Positions 23,486 through 32,035 of a DNA stretch of 64,000 nt are shown here, one piece after another. The notes under the pieces were generated by a model. That model had not been told where the DNA came from, did not search any database, and saw only the letters and a list, made by a program, of their open reading frames with translations. The stretch lies in the NCBI GenBank assembly GCA_947305005.1, contig CAMZCM010000002.1, positions 62,001 through 126,000 on the forward strand, in the 5' to 3' direction. Within the stretch, counting starts at the first letter, position 1; every line of letters begins with the position of its first letter. The translations under genes and the position numbers were made by a program. The DNA is from an uncultured Prevotellaceae bacterium (GTDB taxonomy: Bacteria > Bacteroidota > Bacteroidia > Bacteroidales > Bacteroidaceae).

Positions 23486-24781
23486 TGCCCTTAGTGCAGT
23501 ATGGTCGGCATTCCAACCATTGAGACGAAGGGGTAGGAGGGTGTTGTCGAGCCCTTGGCCTCGGTATTCTATTTTGATATAATTATCGGTAAATCCGTTG
23601 TACAATCCCGCTTTGCGTGAGTGCTCAAGAAGAACAGGGCGGGTAGAACCGATGAAACAGGCATAGAAAGCCTGTAGCTTCTCATTGCTAATGGCCAGGA
23701 GGCGCTGGCTACGCTCGTGCTTCTCCTCAGGGCGGACCACATGAGGGATGCGGAGGGCAGCAGTGCCTGGACGTTCACTATAGCTGAATACGTGGAGCTG
23801 TGAGATGGGCAGCGAGGCGATGAAACGTTCAGCCTCGTCGAACAATTCGGCTGTCTCGCCACGTGTCCCCACAATGACATCCACGCCGATGAAAGCATCA
23901 GGCATCAGCTCGCGTACGCGCGCGACCTTATTATAAAATAATTGGGTGTCGTAGCGACGGTGCATCAGACGCAGGACTTCGTCGGAACCAGATTGCAAGG
24001 GAATGTGGAAGTGCGGCATGAAAGCACGGGACCGGGCGCAGAACTGCAGAATCTCATCGGTCAGCAGATTGGGCTCGATGCTGGAGATGCGATAGCGCTG
24101 TATTCCTTCTACTTCGTCTAACGCCCGCAGGAGATTCAGAAAAGATTCTCCAGTGCTGCGGCCGAAATCACCGATGTTTACGCCAGTGATGACAATTTCC
24201 TTGCCGCCTTTGTCGGCAGCCTGACGTGCCTGCTCCACCAATGAGGCGATGGAGCCGTTGCGACTACGCCCGCGTGCAAAAGGAATGGTGCAATAGGTGC
24301 AGAAGTAATTGCAGCCGTCCTGCACCTTCAGGAAATAACGCGTGCGGTCGCCACAGGAACAGGAAGGAACGAAAGTCTCGCCATTTTGGACAGAACTGCC
24401 GTTGGCAGCTTTGTCCAAAATAGCGAGACTAACTCTCTCCACGACTTTTCCTTTTTCATTCTGTCCTAAGACGAGGCTCACGCCTTCGATGGCCGAAACC
24501 TCTTCGGGCTTGAGTTGCGCATAGCAACCGGTCACGACAACTAAAGCGCCTGGATGCTGGCGAACGAATTTGTGAATCGCTTGTCGGCACTTGTGGTCAG
24601 CCACTTCCGTCACGCTGCATGTATTGATGATGCAAATGTCTGCAATCTCACCCTTCCGAACCTTTCGGACGCCAGCTTCAGACAGTTGTTGTCCAATGGT
24701 GGCTGTCTCGGCAAAGTTCAGCTTGCAACCGAGCGTGAAGTAAGCTGCTTTTTTCCCTTGTAGAACGGCAAGTGAATTCAT
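23447..24781 (-). CDS. mtaB: tRNA t6A37 methylthiotransferase MtaB
   Basis: A radical-SAM methylthiotransferase of 444 residues that converts t6A37 to ms2t6A37 in tRNAs reading ANN codons. The N-terminal UPF0004 domain has FTLGCKLNFAET, INTCSVTEVADHKC and VVTGCYAQ, supplying the three cluster cysteines. The radical-SAM motif is CNYFCTYC (CxxxCxxC), followed by ARGRSRNGS. A TRAM-like end is present (ARRPVLLEHS-type region, GFTDNYIKIEY). The last ~12 residues (DPTDPPPCEGGE) come from repeat element A, so the native C-terminus has been replaced or extended. Confidence 0.93.
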   Translation of the reverse strand: MNSLAVLQGKKAAYFTLGCKLNFAETATIGQQLSEAGVRKVRKGEIADICIINTCSVTEVADHKCRQAIHKFVRQHPGALVVVTGCYAQLKPEEVSAIEGVSLVLGQNEKGKVVERVSLAILDKAANGSSVQNGETFVPSCSCGDRTRYFLKVQDGCNYFCTYCTIPFARGRSRNGSIASLVEQARQAADKGGKEIVITGVNIGDFGRSTGESFLNLLRALDEVEGIQRYRISSIEPNLLTDEILQFCARSRAFMPHFHIPLQSGSDEVLRLMHRRYDTQLFYNKVARVRELMPDAFIGVDVIVGTRGETAELFDEAERFIASLPISQLHVFSYSERPGTAALRIPHVVRPEEKHERSQRLLAISNEKLQAFYACFIGSTRPVLLEHSRKAGLYNGFTDNYIKIEYRGQGLDNTLLPLRLNGWNADHTALRADPTDPPPCEGGE

Positions 24782-24804
24782 GCGTTATTTTTCGTTTTCG
24801 CGTG

Positions 24805-24812
24805 CAAAGATA
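24805..24812 (-). promoter_or_regulatory. Promoter -7 box of mtaB
   Basis: TATCTTTG on the minus strand, 24 bases before the mtaB start. The -33 region has no clear TTTG. Confidence 0.6.
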
Positions 24813-24952
24813 GTGCTTTTCTGTTGGAACAGCGAGCGTAAGCGCTTTTTTAACAATTCAGCACCCGTTTGATAATGAATCGTTTGCGGAAAATGCTAAA
24901 AAAAAGTTCGAAAAAAGTCGCTTAAAAAAGTACAACGTATCTAAAAAGTCCG

Positions 24953-24960
24953 TACCTTTG
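24953..24960 (+). promoter_or_regulatory. Promoter -7 box of the small lipoprotein gene
   Basis: TACCTTTG, 54 bases before ATG 25015, after an A-rich stretch. Confidence 0.65.
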
Positions 24961-25014
24961 CATCGTTTTAAAAAGCAAATGATTGTTTTACAGTATTAAA
25001 AAGCAAAAAAGAAA

Positions 25015-25200
25015 ATGAAAAAGGTTGCATTTATGTTCGTAGCCGCTCTGGCTATCTCTTTCGCTTCTTGCGGTGGTCAGACAAAAGCTGCTGATGAGGC
25101 TGACAGCACTGCTTGCGACAGCGCAGTTGTTGAGGAAGTTGTTGACAGCGCAGTTGTTGACAGCGCAGCTGTTGAGGTTGCTGAAGTTGCTGCTGAGTAA
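25015..25200 (+). CDS. Small acidic lipoprotein with repeats
   Basis: A 61-residue predicted lipoprotein. The signal peptide ends in a lipobox, SFASCGG, with C19 as the lipidated residue. The mature 40 or so residues are acidic and built of alanine, valine, aspartate and serine, with the repeated unit DSAVV (DSAVVEEVVDSAVVDSAAVE). The DNA shows the same: a 17-base unit starting GACAGCGCAG at 25117, 25144 and 25159. It has its own promoter and a following terminator, and codons look well adapted, suggesting a real, abundant surface or periplasmic protein. No function is known to me. Confidence 0.75.
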   Translation: MKKVAFMFVAALAISFASCGGQTKAADEADSTACDSAVVEEVVDSAVVDSAAVEVAEVAAE

Positions 25201-25239
25201 TCAGACGCAGGTTCGCAAACGAACATCAACAAATTATCT

Positions 25240-25265
25240 AAAGGTCTCACGGAAGTGAGGCCTTT
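25240..25265. terminator. Terminator after the small lipoprotein gene
   Basis: Inverted repeat AAAGGTCTCAC - GGAA - GTGAGGCCTTT followed by ATTGTTTGTTTT, 40 bases after the stop; one G-T pair in the stem. Confidence 0.75.
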
Positions 25266-25340
25266 ATTGTTTGTTTTACTCTGACTCTGCTATGGACAAG
25301 AGCATATTCTGGTCTGTAGAAATAAGAATCAATAAAAGAA

Positions 25341-25370
25341 AAGCGGTTGCCCTGGAAAGAGCAACCGCTT
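25341..25370. terminator. Terminator of the rpsF-rpsR-rplI operon
   Basis: Perfect stem AAGCGGTTGC / GCAACCGCTT with the loop CCTGGAAAGA; on the minus strand it lies 21 bases after the rplI stop and is followed by T-rich sequence. Confidence 0.8.
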
Positions 25371-25391
25371 TGTTATTCAGATTGTAGTTTC

Positions 25392-25952
25392 TTAAGCTTC
25401 TTCGGGAGCGTCCATGCTCTCGAGTACTTCCTGCTCGTCAGCCAGTTCCTGAGAAACTTCGTCCTTTGCGGGAGCAGCCACGGGAGCTTCCTTAACAGGT
25501 GCTGCAATGGGTGCGTCGGAGACGACGGTAACAGGAATGTTCACGCTGACTTCCTTGTGCAGACGTACAACGGCATTGTGTTCGCCGATGGTCTTAACGT
25601 CCTTGATGGTAATGAGCTTACGGTCGATATCGAAGCCGAGCTTGCTGAGCTCCTCAGCGATCTGTACGTTGTTGACACTACCATAGATAGTACCTTGAGC
25701 GCTCACCTTAGCGGTGATGGTCAAAGCAACACCCTGAAGCTTGTCAGCGACAGCCTGAGCGTCGTTCTTGATCTTTTCGAGCTTCTTGGCCTTCTGCTTC
25801 AGCTCTTCAGCCAGCATTTTCTTAGCGCTTTCAGAAGCAATAACGCCCTTACCCTGAGGAATAAGATAGTTGCGGCCGTAGCCGTCCTTCACATTAACGA
25901 TGTCGTGCTTGTAACCCAAGCCGATCACATCTTCTTTCAGAATGATTTCCAT
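25392..25952 (-). CDS. rplI: 50S ribosomal protein L9
   Basis: Ribosomal protein L9, 186 residues, with the classic start MEIILKEDVIGLGYKHDIV, then GYGRNYLIPQGKGVIAS and a central helix. The C-terminal RNA-binding domain has ALTITAKVSAQGTIYGSVN and HKEVSVNIPVTVV. It is about 35 residues longer than the usual 147-150: the extra tail, from about 150, is rich in alanine, proline and glutamate (APIAAPVKEAPVAAPAKDE ... MDAPEEA) and is likely disordered. It is last in the rpsF-rpsR-rplI operon, 20 bases after rpsR. Confidence 0.96.
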   Translation of the reverse strand: MEIILKEDVIGLGYKHDIVNVKDGYGRNYLIPQGKGVIASESAKKMLAEELKQKAKKLEKIKNDAQAVADKLQGVALTITAKVSAQGTIYGSVNNVQIAEELSKLGFDIDRKLITIKDVKTIGEHNAVVRLHKEVSVNIPVTVVSDAPIAAPVKEAPVAAPAKDEVSQELADEQEVLESMDAPEEA

Positions 25953-25972
25953 AGTGCTTATTCCTCTTTATG

Positions 25973-26236
25973 TTATTTCATCATGTCAGTTACAAAGGGA
26001 AGGAGAGCGAGGTGACGAGCACGCTTTACAGCCTGAGCCACACGACGCTGATACTTCAGAGAGGTTCCGGTGATGCGGCGGGGAAGAATCTTACCCTGCT
26101 CGTTGAGGAACTTCTTCAGGAACTCGGGATCCTTGTAATCAATATACTTAATGCCACTCTTCTTGAAACGGCAATACTTTTTCTTCTTGACGTCAACGGT
26201 GGGCGGGGTCAAATAACGGATTTCTGTCTGTGCCAT
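25973..26236 (-). CDS. rpsR: 30S ribosomal protein S18
   Basis: Ribosomal protein S18, 87 residues, a small-subunit protein that pairs with S6 on the platform of the 30S. The conserved stretch [20 protein letters not shown] and [20 protein letters not shown] is complete, ending [11 protein letters not shown]. Length is typical. It lies 3 bases after rpsF. Confidence 0.97.
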   Translation of the reverse strand: MAQTEIRYLTPPTVDVKKKKYCRFKKSGIKYIDYKDPEFLKKFLNEQGKILPRRITGTSLKYQRRVAQAVKRARHLALLPFVTDMMK

Positions 26237-26239
26237 TGC

Positions 26240-26581
26240 TTAGTCCTCCTTTTTAGCTAATTTGTTTCTTCTCTTTTCAGCATACTCTGCTGCATACTTC
26301 TCGTTCTTAACGGTCAAGTAGCGGAGCACACGCTCATCGCGACGGTAGTTAACCTCAAGTTTACTAATGAGTGTGGGTTCAGCCTTGAACTCGATCATTG
26401 CATAGAAACCTGTCGATTTCTTTTCAATGGGATAGGCCAGCTTCTTCAGGCCCCACAGCTCCTCGTTCAAAATCTCTGCGCCACCATCGGTGAGGAGACC
26501 CTTGAACTTTTCGACCGCTTCCTTCATCTGATCTTCAGACAAAACGGGAGTTAAAATGAAAACGGTTTCGTACTGATTCAT
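26240..26581 (-). CDS. rpsF: 30S ribosomal protein S6
   Basis: Ribosomal protein S6, 113 residues, binding partner of S18. The start [19 protein letters not shown] and the segments [20 protein letters not shown] and [14 protein letters not shown] are diagnostic. It leads the three-gene operon and has a full promoter 47 bases upstream. No long leader that could form an S6-S18 autoregulatory RNA is visible; the 5' leader is about 40 bases. Confidence 0.97.
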   Translation of the reverse strand: MNQYETVFILTPVLSEDQMKEAVEKFKGLLTDGGAEILNEELWGLKKLAYPIEKKSTGFYAMIEFKAEPTLISKLEVNYRRDERVLRYLTVKNEKYAAEYAEKRRNKLAKKED

Positions 26582-26627
26582 AATACGTTAAATGATTAAT
26601 AATAGTTGTTTTTGCAAAAATGCTCGG

Positions 26628-26657
26628 CAAAGGTACTGCTTTTTTCTGATTTGACAA
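26628..26657 (-). promoter_or_regulatory. Promoter of the rpsF operon
   Basis: TTG (26655-26657), 19 bases, TACCTTTG (26628-26635) on the minus strand. Confidence 0.7.
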
Positions 26658-26852
26658 TGCTTTTACATCGATTTTCTGAAAGAAGTTGTCAAAAAGTTCC
26701 TTCCCGAAGGCTTGAAAAGGAAAAAACACTTGCTTTACGTCATTTTTTCCTCAAAACGTTTCGCGCATTCAGCTATTTTTGTTTATTTTGTGCTGTCAAA
26801 CCAATAATTTGTACACTTCCAGTCGTTCTTTCAATAAAAAATACTCAATAAC

Positions 26853-27038
26853 ATGAAACTTTACTACGGTATTATCACCTCTTTGGTGGGTGCACTTTTA
26901 CTCATTCTCAGCTACCTCTTTGGCTGGGTGGATTCCAATTTCGTTCAGTTCTTCGCTCTCTTGCTGGTGATTGTAGGCATTGGCCTTCACATCTATTTCA
27001 ATTACAAGAAGCCCAAGTACGATGAGAATGCAGCATGA
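26853..27038 (+). CDS. Small two-helix membrane protein
   Basis: A 61-residue predicted inner-membrane protein. Two hydrophobic segments (about 5-24, IITSLVGALLLILSYLFGW, and 31-50, VQFFALLLVIVGIGLHIYF) are joined by the short loop VDSN and end in a basic/acidic tail KKPKYDENAA. It resembles short Bacteroidales hypothetical proteins; I know no function. A TATTTTTG box at 26774-26781 may be its promoter. A terminator follows directly, which supports it being a separate gene. Confidence 0.7.
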   Translation: MKLYYGIITSLVGALLLILSYLFGWVDSNFVQFFALLLVIVGIGLHIYFNYKKPKYDENAA

Positions 27039-27048
27039 TGTATAAAAG

Positions 27049-27077
27049 AAAAGGATCGCAAATGCGGTCCTTTTCTT
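27049..27077. terminator. Terminator between the small membrane protein and rprY
   Basis: AAAAGGATCGC - AAAT - GCGGTCCTTTT, flanked by A- and T-runs, so it can serve both converging genes; one G-T pair. Confidence 0.8.
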
Positions 27078-27099
27078 TCGTTTCTATTTCTTTCGTTTC

Positions 27100-27810
27100 T
27101 TATTCTTCTTCCATCTGGGCAATCAAACGATAGCCCTTTCCGTGTACGTTGTTGATCTCAATATCAGGATCATCTTTCAAGTGCTTGCGCAGCTTGGTGA
27201 TATAGACGTCCATTGAACGAGCATTAAAGTAGTTGTCGTCAATCCAGATGGTCTTCAAGGCCAATTCACGTTGCAGCACTTCGTTGGCGTGAGCGCAAAG
27301 CAGGATGAGCAGCTCGCTCTCCTTGGTGGTCAGCTTTGTCTGGCGGCCATCAATGCTGAGAATCTGACGCTTGGTATCGAAGATGAATTTGCCGATATGA
27401 TAAACAGCAACATTTTTCTGCTGTTTGCCATGAACGCGACGCAAGATGGCTTCCATGCGCAATACGAGTTCCTCCATTGAGAAGGGCTTCGTGATATAGT
27501 CGTCAGCACCAATCTTAAATCCTTCAAAGATGTCCTCTTTCAGGTTCTTGGCGGTCAGGAAAATGATGGGCACTTCCTGATTCACCTGACGGATTTCCTG
27601 TGCCAATGCAAAGCCGTCCATCTTGGGCATCATCACGTCCAGCACACACATATCGTAGGCATTCTTCAGGAATGCTTTGTAACCAGCTTCGCCGTCCGGG
27701 CATAGATCTGCTTCGTAGCCTTTGGCCTGGAGATACTCGCGCAACAACATGCCGAGGCTCTCATCGTCCTCGCAGAGTAAAATCTGGAGTTTCTTTTCTT
27801 CTTGTGTCAT
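27100..27810 (-). CDS. rprY: OmpR-family response regulator (RprY-like)
   Basis: A 236-residue two-domain response regulator. The receiver has ILLCEDDES (acidic pocket), CVLDVMMPKMDG with the phospho-acceptor aspartate, PIIFLTAKN and GADDYITKPFSMEELV. The winged-helix DNA-binding domain ends in VYITKLRKHLKDDPDIEINN followed by HGKGYRLI. It strongly resembles RprY of Bacteroides, partner of RprX, which is encoded next to it (42-base gap). RprXY has been linked to stress response and outer-membrane protein expression in that genus. Confidence 0.85.
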   Translation of the reverse strand: MTQEEKKLQILLCEDDESLGMLLREYLQAKGYEADLCPDGEAGYKAFLKNAYDMCVLDVMMPKMDGFALAQEIRQVNQEVPIIFLTAKNLKEDIFEGFKIGADDYITKPFSMEELVLRMEAILRRVHGKQQKNVAVYHIGKFIFDTKRQILSIDGRQTKLTTKESELLILLCAHANEVLQRELALKTIWIDDNYFNARSMDVYITKLRKHLKDDPDIEINNVHGKGYRLIAQMEEE

Positions 27811-27852
27811 AGTTGTAGTCTTTTAATGTATGATAGTTAAAATGTTAATCTA

Positions 27853-29376
27853 TTAATCAATTAATGGGAGTGTAATCACGAATTTGGTTCCCTTACCGAT
27901 TTCACTTTCGGCTTTGATGCTTCCGTGCATCAAATCAACCATCGTCTTCACATAGGCTAACCCGAGTCCAAAACCCTTCACGTCGTGCTGGTTGCCTGTG
28001 TGTACGCGATAGAAACGGTCGAAGATGCGTTTCAAATTATCATGTTTGATGCCGATGCCGTTATCCTCCACGACGATAACCAGAGATTTCCCTTGTGTCT
28101 TTGTGGAAACAGTTAGCTCTAACGGCACGTCTTCCCTGCGATACTTCACGGCGTTGTCCATCAGGTTGAAGATGACATTCGTAAAATGCATCTCATCAAC
28201 ATAGATGGCGGCGTCTTCAGCATCGAGCTGCGCTGTGAGCGTGCCGCCGTTCTGCTTCACTTTCAACTGGAATGTCTTCACCACATCGTCGATGACGCTA
28301 TTCGCATCGATTTCCTTTTCGTTGAAGCGAATATTGTTACGCTCATAGAGCGACATCTGCAGCACCTTCTCTACCTGGAAACGCAGGCGTTTGGTCTCGT
28401 TCACAATCACGCCAGACAGGTTGTCTATCATCGCATCGCTTTTCTTGATGCTCTTGTCACCTAACATCTGTGCAGCTAAGGAGATACTTGAGATCGGCGT
28501 CTTGAATTCGTGTGTCATGTTGTTGATGAAGTCATTCTTCATCTCCGTATCACGTTTTTGTCTCACAATGAGCCACACGGTGAAGCAGAATGTCAAGAAG
28601 AGCACGATAGTAAACACCAGCGAAGGAATAATCGTCCTCACAACGCCTGTGATGTAACGGTCCATCTCAGGGAAATGAACACGTAGGACACCCATCTTCT
28701 GCGAGGGGTCGTTGCGGAAAAGTGTCTGGGTATATGAATAGTCCGCTCCTTTTTCCGAATAGTCTGCGCATCGGAACACTTCTTCACCGTTCGTGTCATA
28801 GACACTGAAGTGATAGGTCAAATTAATGCCGACAGCCTCCAACTCTGAGCGCATATTCGACTCCAGCAGGCGGAAATCCACACGATCGCGGAAATCTTTC
28901 TCGCTCGCGTTATATAATATGGTATAGATGACTTCGTCCAATACTCCTTTCTGATAGAGATAGGCGTTTTTTACAAATTCCTGAAAGCGTTGGCTGGCAG
29001 CGTCCAGTGAGGAGACGGGTTTCAGCGTCAATGCTTTCGGCATCTGTGAAGGACGATTTGTCTGTGTCTGAATCTTGAAGGGTGTGTTGATGCTGTCGCC
29101 AAGTTCTAATGAAGCCTGAATGCGTTGATGATGCATCTGTCGTGACAGATTCTCTACTTCGTAGCCCGACTTCGATGCTACCATCTCCAGATAGCGGAAT
29201 GTCTCATTGCGCTCCATGTCACGACTCGTTTGGTCGAGTGCGCGGAATACATTCTCGTCAAACTCTTCCTTACGCATCTTCACCATTGCTTCCACAATCC
29301 GGCTTTGCAGGAACAGTAAGCCGAAGAATGAAACACCTATGATCAAGCTGATGACAATGATGATGGATCGCTTCAT
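27853..29376 (-). CDS. rprX: Membrane sensor histidine kinase (RprX-like)
   Basis: A 507-residue sensor kinase from the chosen start. Two membrane segments (about 4-22, and TIIPSLVFTIVLFLTFCFTV around 255-275) bracket a periplasmic sensor of some 230 residues. The kinase core has FINNMTHEFKTPISSISLAA (H box), VIFNLMDNAVKYR (N box), VEDNGIGIKHDNLKRIFDRF (G1/F) and GFGLGLAYVKTMVDLMHG (G2). ATG 29376 is chosen because a complete promoter at 29404-29435 lies within the longer frame that begins at 29442. It leads an operon with rprY. Confidence 0.87.
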   Translation of the reverse strand: MKRSIIIVISLIIGVSFFGLLFLQSRIVEAMVKMRKEEFDENVFRALDQTSRDMERNETFRYLEMVASKSGYEVENLSRQMHHQRIQASLELGDSINTPFKIQTQTNRPSQMPKALTLKPVSSLDAASQRFQEFVKNAYLYQKGVLDEVIYTILYNASEKDFRDRVDFRLLESNMRSELEAVGINLTYHFSVYDTNGEEVFRCADYSEKGADYSYTQTLFRNDPSQKMGVLRVHFPEMDRYITGVVRTIIPSLVFTIVLFLTFCFTVWLIVRQKRDTEMKNDFINNMTHEFKTPISSISLAAQMLGDKSIKKSDAMIDNLSGVIVNETKRLRFQVEKVLQMSLYERNNIRFNEKEIDANSVIDDVVKTFQLKVKQNGGTLTAQLDAEDAAIYVDEMHFTNVIFNLMDNAVKYRREDVPLELTVSTKTQGKSLVIVVEDNGIGIKHDNLKRIFDRFYRVHTGNQHDVKGFGLGLAYVKTMVDLMHGSIKAESEIGKGTKFVITLPLID

Positions 29377-29403
29377 GAATAATCTTTTGACGTTTTTCTG
29401 ATA

Positions 29404-29435
29404 CAAAAGTACGTTAACAATTCCATTATGACAAA
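29404..29435 (-). promoter_or_regulatory. Promoter of rprXY
   Basis: TTTG (29432-29435), 20 bases, TACTTTTG (29404-29411) on the minus strand. Confidence 0.8.
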
Positions 29436-29523
29436 TAATCATGCCTGAACCGCCAAGGATTTTAACATCATTAAAGGTGAAAATGGATATTTTGGTTCAA
29501 ATACGTTCTTTTTCTAAAATCCT

Positions 29524-29554
29524 TTTGCTCGTCTCAAATAAATACGTAACTTTG
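29524..29554 (+). promoter_or_regulatory. Promoter of the sialidase-like gene
   Basis: TTTG (29524-29527), 19 bases, TAACTTTG (29547-29554), 29 bases before ATG 29584. Confidence 0.8.
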
Positions 29555-29583
29555 CACCACAACAAATTAATAGCTTACTTTTT

Positions 29584-30828
29584 ATGAAAACCGTTTTCTC
29601 TACATTCCTCTTTCTTTGCTTGAGCGCCTGTGCATTGGCGCAGCCGTTGGCATCGCCTCAAATCCTGTATCAGAACTATGATCAGTACAATATCCCTTAT
29701 CGTATTCCAGCCATTACAACGACGAACAAGGGAACGCTCATCGCTATAGCTGACAGGCGATATTGTTATCTGGATATCGGCTATGGGAAGATTGATATTG
29801 TGGCTCGCACGAGCAAAGATAATGGTTGCACTTGGTCGCCAGATACGGTGATTCAACGTGGTTCGGGCATTGAAGGTTCTTTGGATTGCGGTTACGGTGA
29901 TGTAGCATTGGTGGCTGACCGCAACAGCAAACGAGTGCTTTGTATGTCTGTCACAGGTAATGTCATATATATAAAAGGTACGCGCGAGAATCCCAACCGT
30001 ATCGCTCGTTGGTACAGCCCTGATGGAGGTAAGTCCTGGACGAAGGCAGAGGATGTCACAGATGCTTTCTACACGATGCTTCCCAATACGCGCACGATGT
30101 TCATCGGCTCAGGTCGCATCATGCAGAGTAGGGTAGTGAAGAAAGGAAAATACTATCGCCTATACTGCTCTGTTCTAACCCGTACTCAGATGGATGACAA
30201 GGATATAGCCTGCAACTACGTTATCTATAGCGATGACTTTGGTGGCTCATGGGCAGTGCTGGGTGGTTCCACTTTGGATGGTCACGATAGTCCGTGCATA
30301 GACGGCGATGAACCTAAAACAGAAGAGTTGCCCAATGGTGATGTCGTCCTGTCATCACGCAAGTGGTATGGCCGTTTCTTCAACGTCTTTCATTTTAATG
30401 ATATTCGCAACAACCAGGAAGCAGGCTCGTGGGGCACTTGTGTAGCTAGTCACGATGAGGTGGGCGGCATTAAAGTCGGAGCCAACTCCTGTAATGGCGA
30501 GATTCTGTTGGTGGACGCCAAGGAGGTGAGCACTAAGCGTCGTGTTAAACTGATGTTGCAGTCGATTCCTTGCGGCGAGAAACGCACGGATGTCGGCTTC
30601 TGGTATAAGGAAATCATTCCCAATGGTATCTATTCACCTCGTGCTTTTGCCCAGAACTGGACACGTGGTCTGCAGGTGTCAAACACCACTTCAGCCTATT
30701 CCACGATGACGCTCCAGAAAAACGGCTGCATCGGTTTCTTCTATGAGGAGAACGAGAAGAACAACGGCTATGACCTTGTCTATCTGCCGCTCTCCATTCA
30801 GCAAATTACCAATGGTCGATTTAAGTAA
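29584..30828 (+). CDS. Sialidase-family (GH33-like) secreted protein
   Basis: A 414-residue exported six-bladed propeller of the sialidase superfamily. The N-terminus is a signal peptide (FLFLCLSACALAQ); C16 in LSAC could also be lipidated. NIPYRIPAI carries the arginine of the sialidase FRIP motif (R40), and IADRR follows at 56-60. Asp boxes are present at 77-84 (SKDNGCTW), 145-152 (SPDGGKSW) and 216-223 (SDDFGGSW). Sialidases release terminal sialic acids from host glycans; other exo-glycosidases share this fold, so the substrate is not certain. It is a single-gene unit with its own promoter and terminator; no sialic-acid catabolic genes lie nearby. Confidence 0.82.
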   Translation: MKTVFSTFLFLCLSACALAQPLASPQILYQNYDQYNIPYRIPAITTTNKGTLIAIADRRYCYLDIGYGKIDIVARTSKDNGCTWSPDTVIQRGSGIEGSLDCGYGDVALVADRNSKRVLCMSVTGNVIYIKGTRENPNRIARWYSPDGGKSWTKAEDVTDAFYTMLPNTRTMFIGSGRIMQSRVVKKGKYYRLYCSVLTRTQMDDKDIACNYVIYSDDFGGSWAVLGGSTLDGHDSPCIDGDEPKTEELPNGDVVLSSRKWYGRFFNVFHFNDIRNNQEAGSWGTCVASHDEVGGIKVGANSCNGEILLVDAKEVSTKRRVKLMLQSIPCGEKRTDVGFWYKEIIPNGIYSPRAFAQNWTRGLQVSNTTSAYSTMTLQKNGCIGFFYEENEKNNGYDLVYLPLSIQQITNGRFK

Positions 30829-30899
30829 GAGTGTTGGAGATTCTGTAATGTAAAGAATCTTCAAATGCTCTTTGAACCCTTTATTAGCACCCCTTAAAG

Positions 30900-30936
30900 A
30901 AAAAACTTGCTGCCCTTAAGGATAGCAAGTTTTTCT
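30900..30936. terminator. Terminator between the sialidase-like gene and DUF5606 gene
   Basis: AAAAACTTGCT - GCCCTTAAGGAT - AGCAAGTTTTT, a perfect 11-bp stem with A/T flanks, usable from both converging sides. Confidence 0.85.
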
Positions 30937-31005
30937 ATTAATAGTAGCAATTATTTCCTTTAATACTCGTTTTTGCGCGAAAATTGCTTGTCGTAATCTT
31001 TCGCT

Positions 31006-31446
31006 TTATGCCTCTTTCCTGTCATCGATGTTGTCTCCTTCCGTTGGTGCCATTTTAGAGAAGTCATCAAGGCCAGCTCCAATGAGAATGTTGTACCACT
31101 GGATGAGTTTCTTTACGTCAGAAGGATGAACGCGGTCGCGGTCGAAGCTGGGAAGAATCTCAGCAAAGTAGTCGAAGAGCTGCTCCTTGGAAGCCTTCTT
31201 ATAATCTAAGCTGCTCTTGGCACCTTTCTCCTTGTCCTTCATGCTGGTCAGCACGTCTGCCAAGGGTACTTCCTCGTCGTCAGTGTACATAGCGATATCT
31301 GCGAGTGAGATGACACGGTCGGTGGCAAAGGCGGGCATACGAAGATGTTTGTCATCAATGCTCTCCACGATCAGGTTTCTGTTGCCGCGTGATACCAGTT
31401 TATACAGGCCTGGTTTACCTGCAATTGCTAAAATTGTCTCAAGCAT
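31006..31446 (-). CDS. DUF5606 family protein
   Basis: A 146-residue protein of the Bacteroidetes DUF5606 family: LETILAIAGKPGLYKLVSRG near the start, then VESIDDKHLRMPAFATDRVI and a C-terminal segment SFDRDRVHPSDVKKLIQWYN. The function is unknown. It overlaps the end of coaE by 8 bases and is last in the nusB-yajC-ybbR-coaE operon, an arrangement typical of Bacteroidetes. The first domain looks like a small SH3-like barrel. Confidence 0.85.
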   Translation of the reverse strand: MLETILAIAGKPGLYKLVSRGNRNLIVESIDDKHLRMPAFATDRVISLADIAMYTDDEEVPLADVLTSMKDKEKGAKSSLDYKKASKEQLFDYFAEILPSFDRDRVHPSDVKKLIQWYNILIGAGLDDFSKMAPTEGDNIDDRKEA

Positions 31447-32035
31447 AGTTGTGTGTTATTGATTGAATGATTTCTTCTATTTGTTCTTTCAGGCCGCGTC
31501 CATCGTTGATGATGACGAAGTCGGCGTGCTGAAGATAGGCTTCACTTGATTCCTGCAGGGCCATCCGTTGCATGATTTGCTCTCGCGAGGATGCATCACG
31601 CTGCAGGGCACGTTGTAATCGTAACTCCTTAGGAGCATCCACGACCAACACCTTATTTAATAGTGGGGTCAGTCCTGCCTCAACGAGGATGGCGCTTTCC
31701 ACGGCCACCATTATCTTACCACTCTGTTCCTGCTCCCCTGCCCATCGCAGGAAATCCGCTTTGACGGTTGGATGTACGATGGCATTTATCTGGCGGACGT
31801 GCTTCTCATCGGCAAAAACATATTCCGCCAATAATGGCTTGTTCAGTGCTCCGTCAGGGAGATACGCCTCATTTCCCACTAATGTTGTCAGCTGTTCACG
31901 AATGGCTGGAGAATCGGTCATCAGGCGTTTAGCCTCACGGTCACAGTCATATATGGGGACTTGATATAGCTCCGTTAGAAGACGAGAGACATAGCTCTTT
32001 CCGGCTCCGATACCACCTGTGATTCCGATTCTCAT
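31439..32035 (-). CDS. coaE: Dephospho-CoA kinase
   Basis: The last enzyme of coenzyme A synthesis, phosphorylating dephospho-CoA at the ribose 3' position with ATP; 198 residues, normal length. Walker A is GITGGIGAGKSYVSRLL; YDCDREAKRLM carries the conserved DxDxxA-type motif, HPTVKADF is the characteristic HP motif, and LVVDAPKELRLQRALQRD the lid region. Its ATG overlaps the stop of the YbbR gene by four bases. Confidence 0.95.
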   Translation of the reverse strand: MRIGITGGIGAGKSYVSRLLTELYQVPIYDCDREAKRLMTDSPAIREQLTTLVGNEAYLPDGALNKPLLAEYVFADEKHVRQINAIVHPTVKADFLRWAGEQEQSGKIMVAVESAILVEAGLTPLLNKVLVVDAPKELRLQRALQRDASSREQIMQRMALQESSEAYLQHADFVIINDGRGLKEQIEEIIQSITHNYA

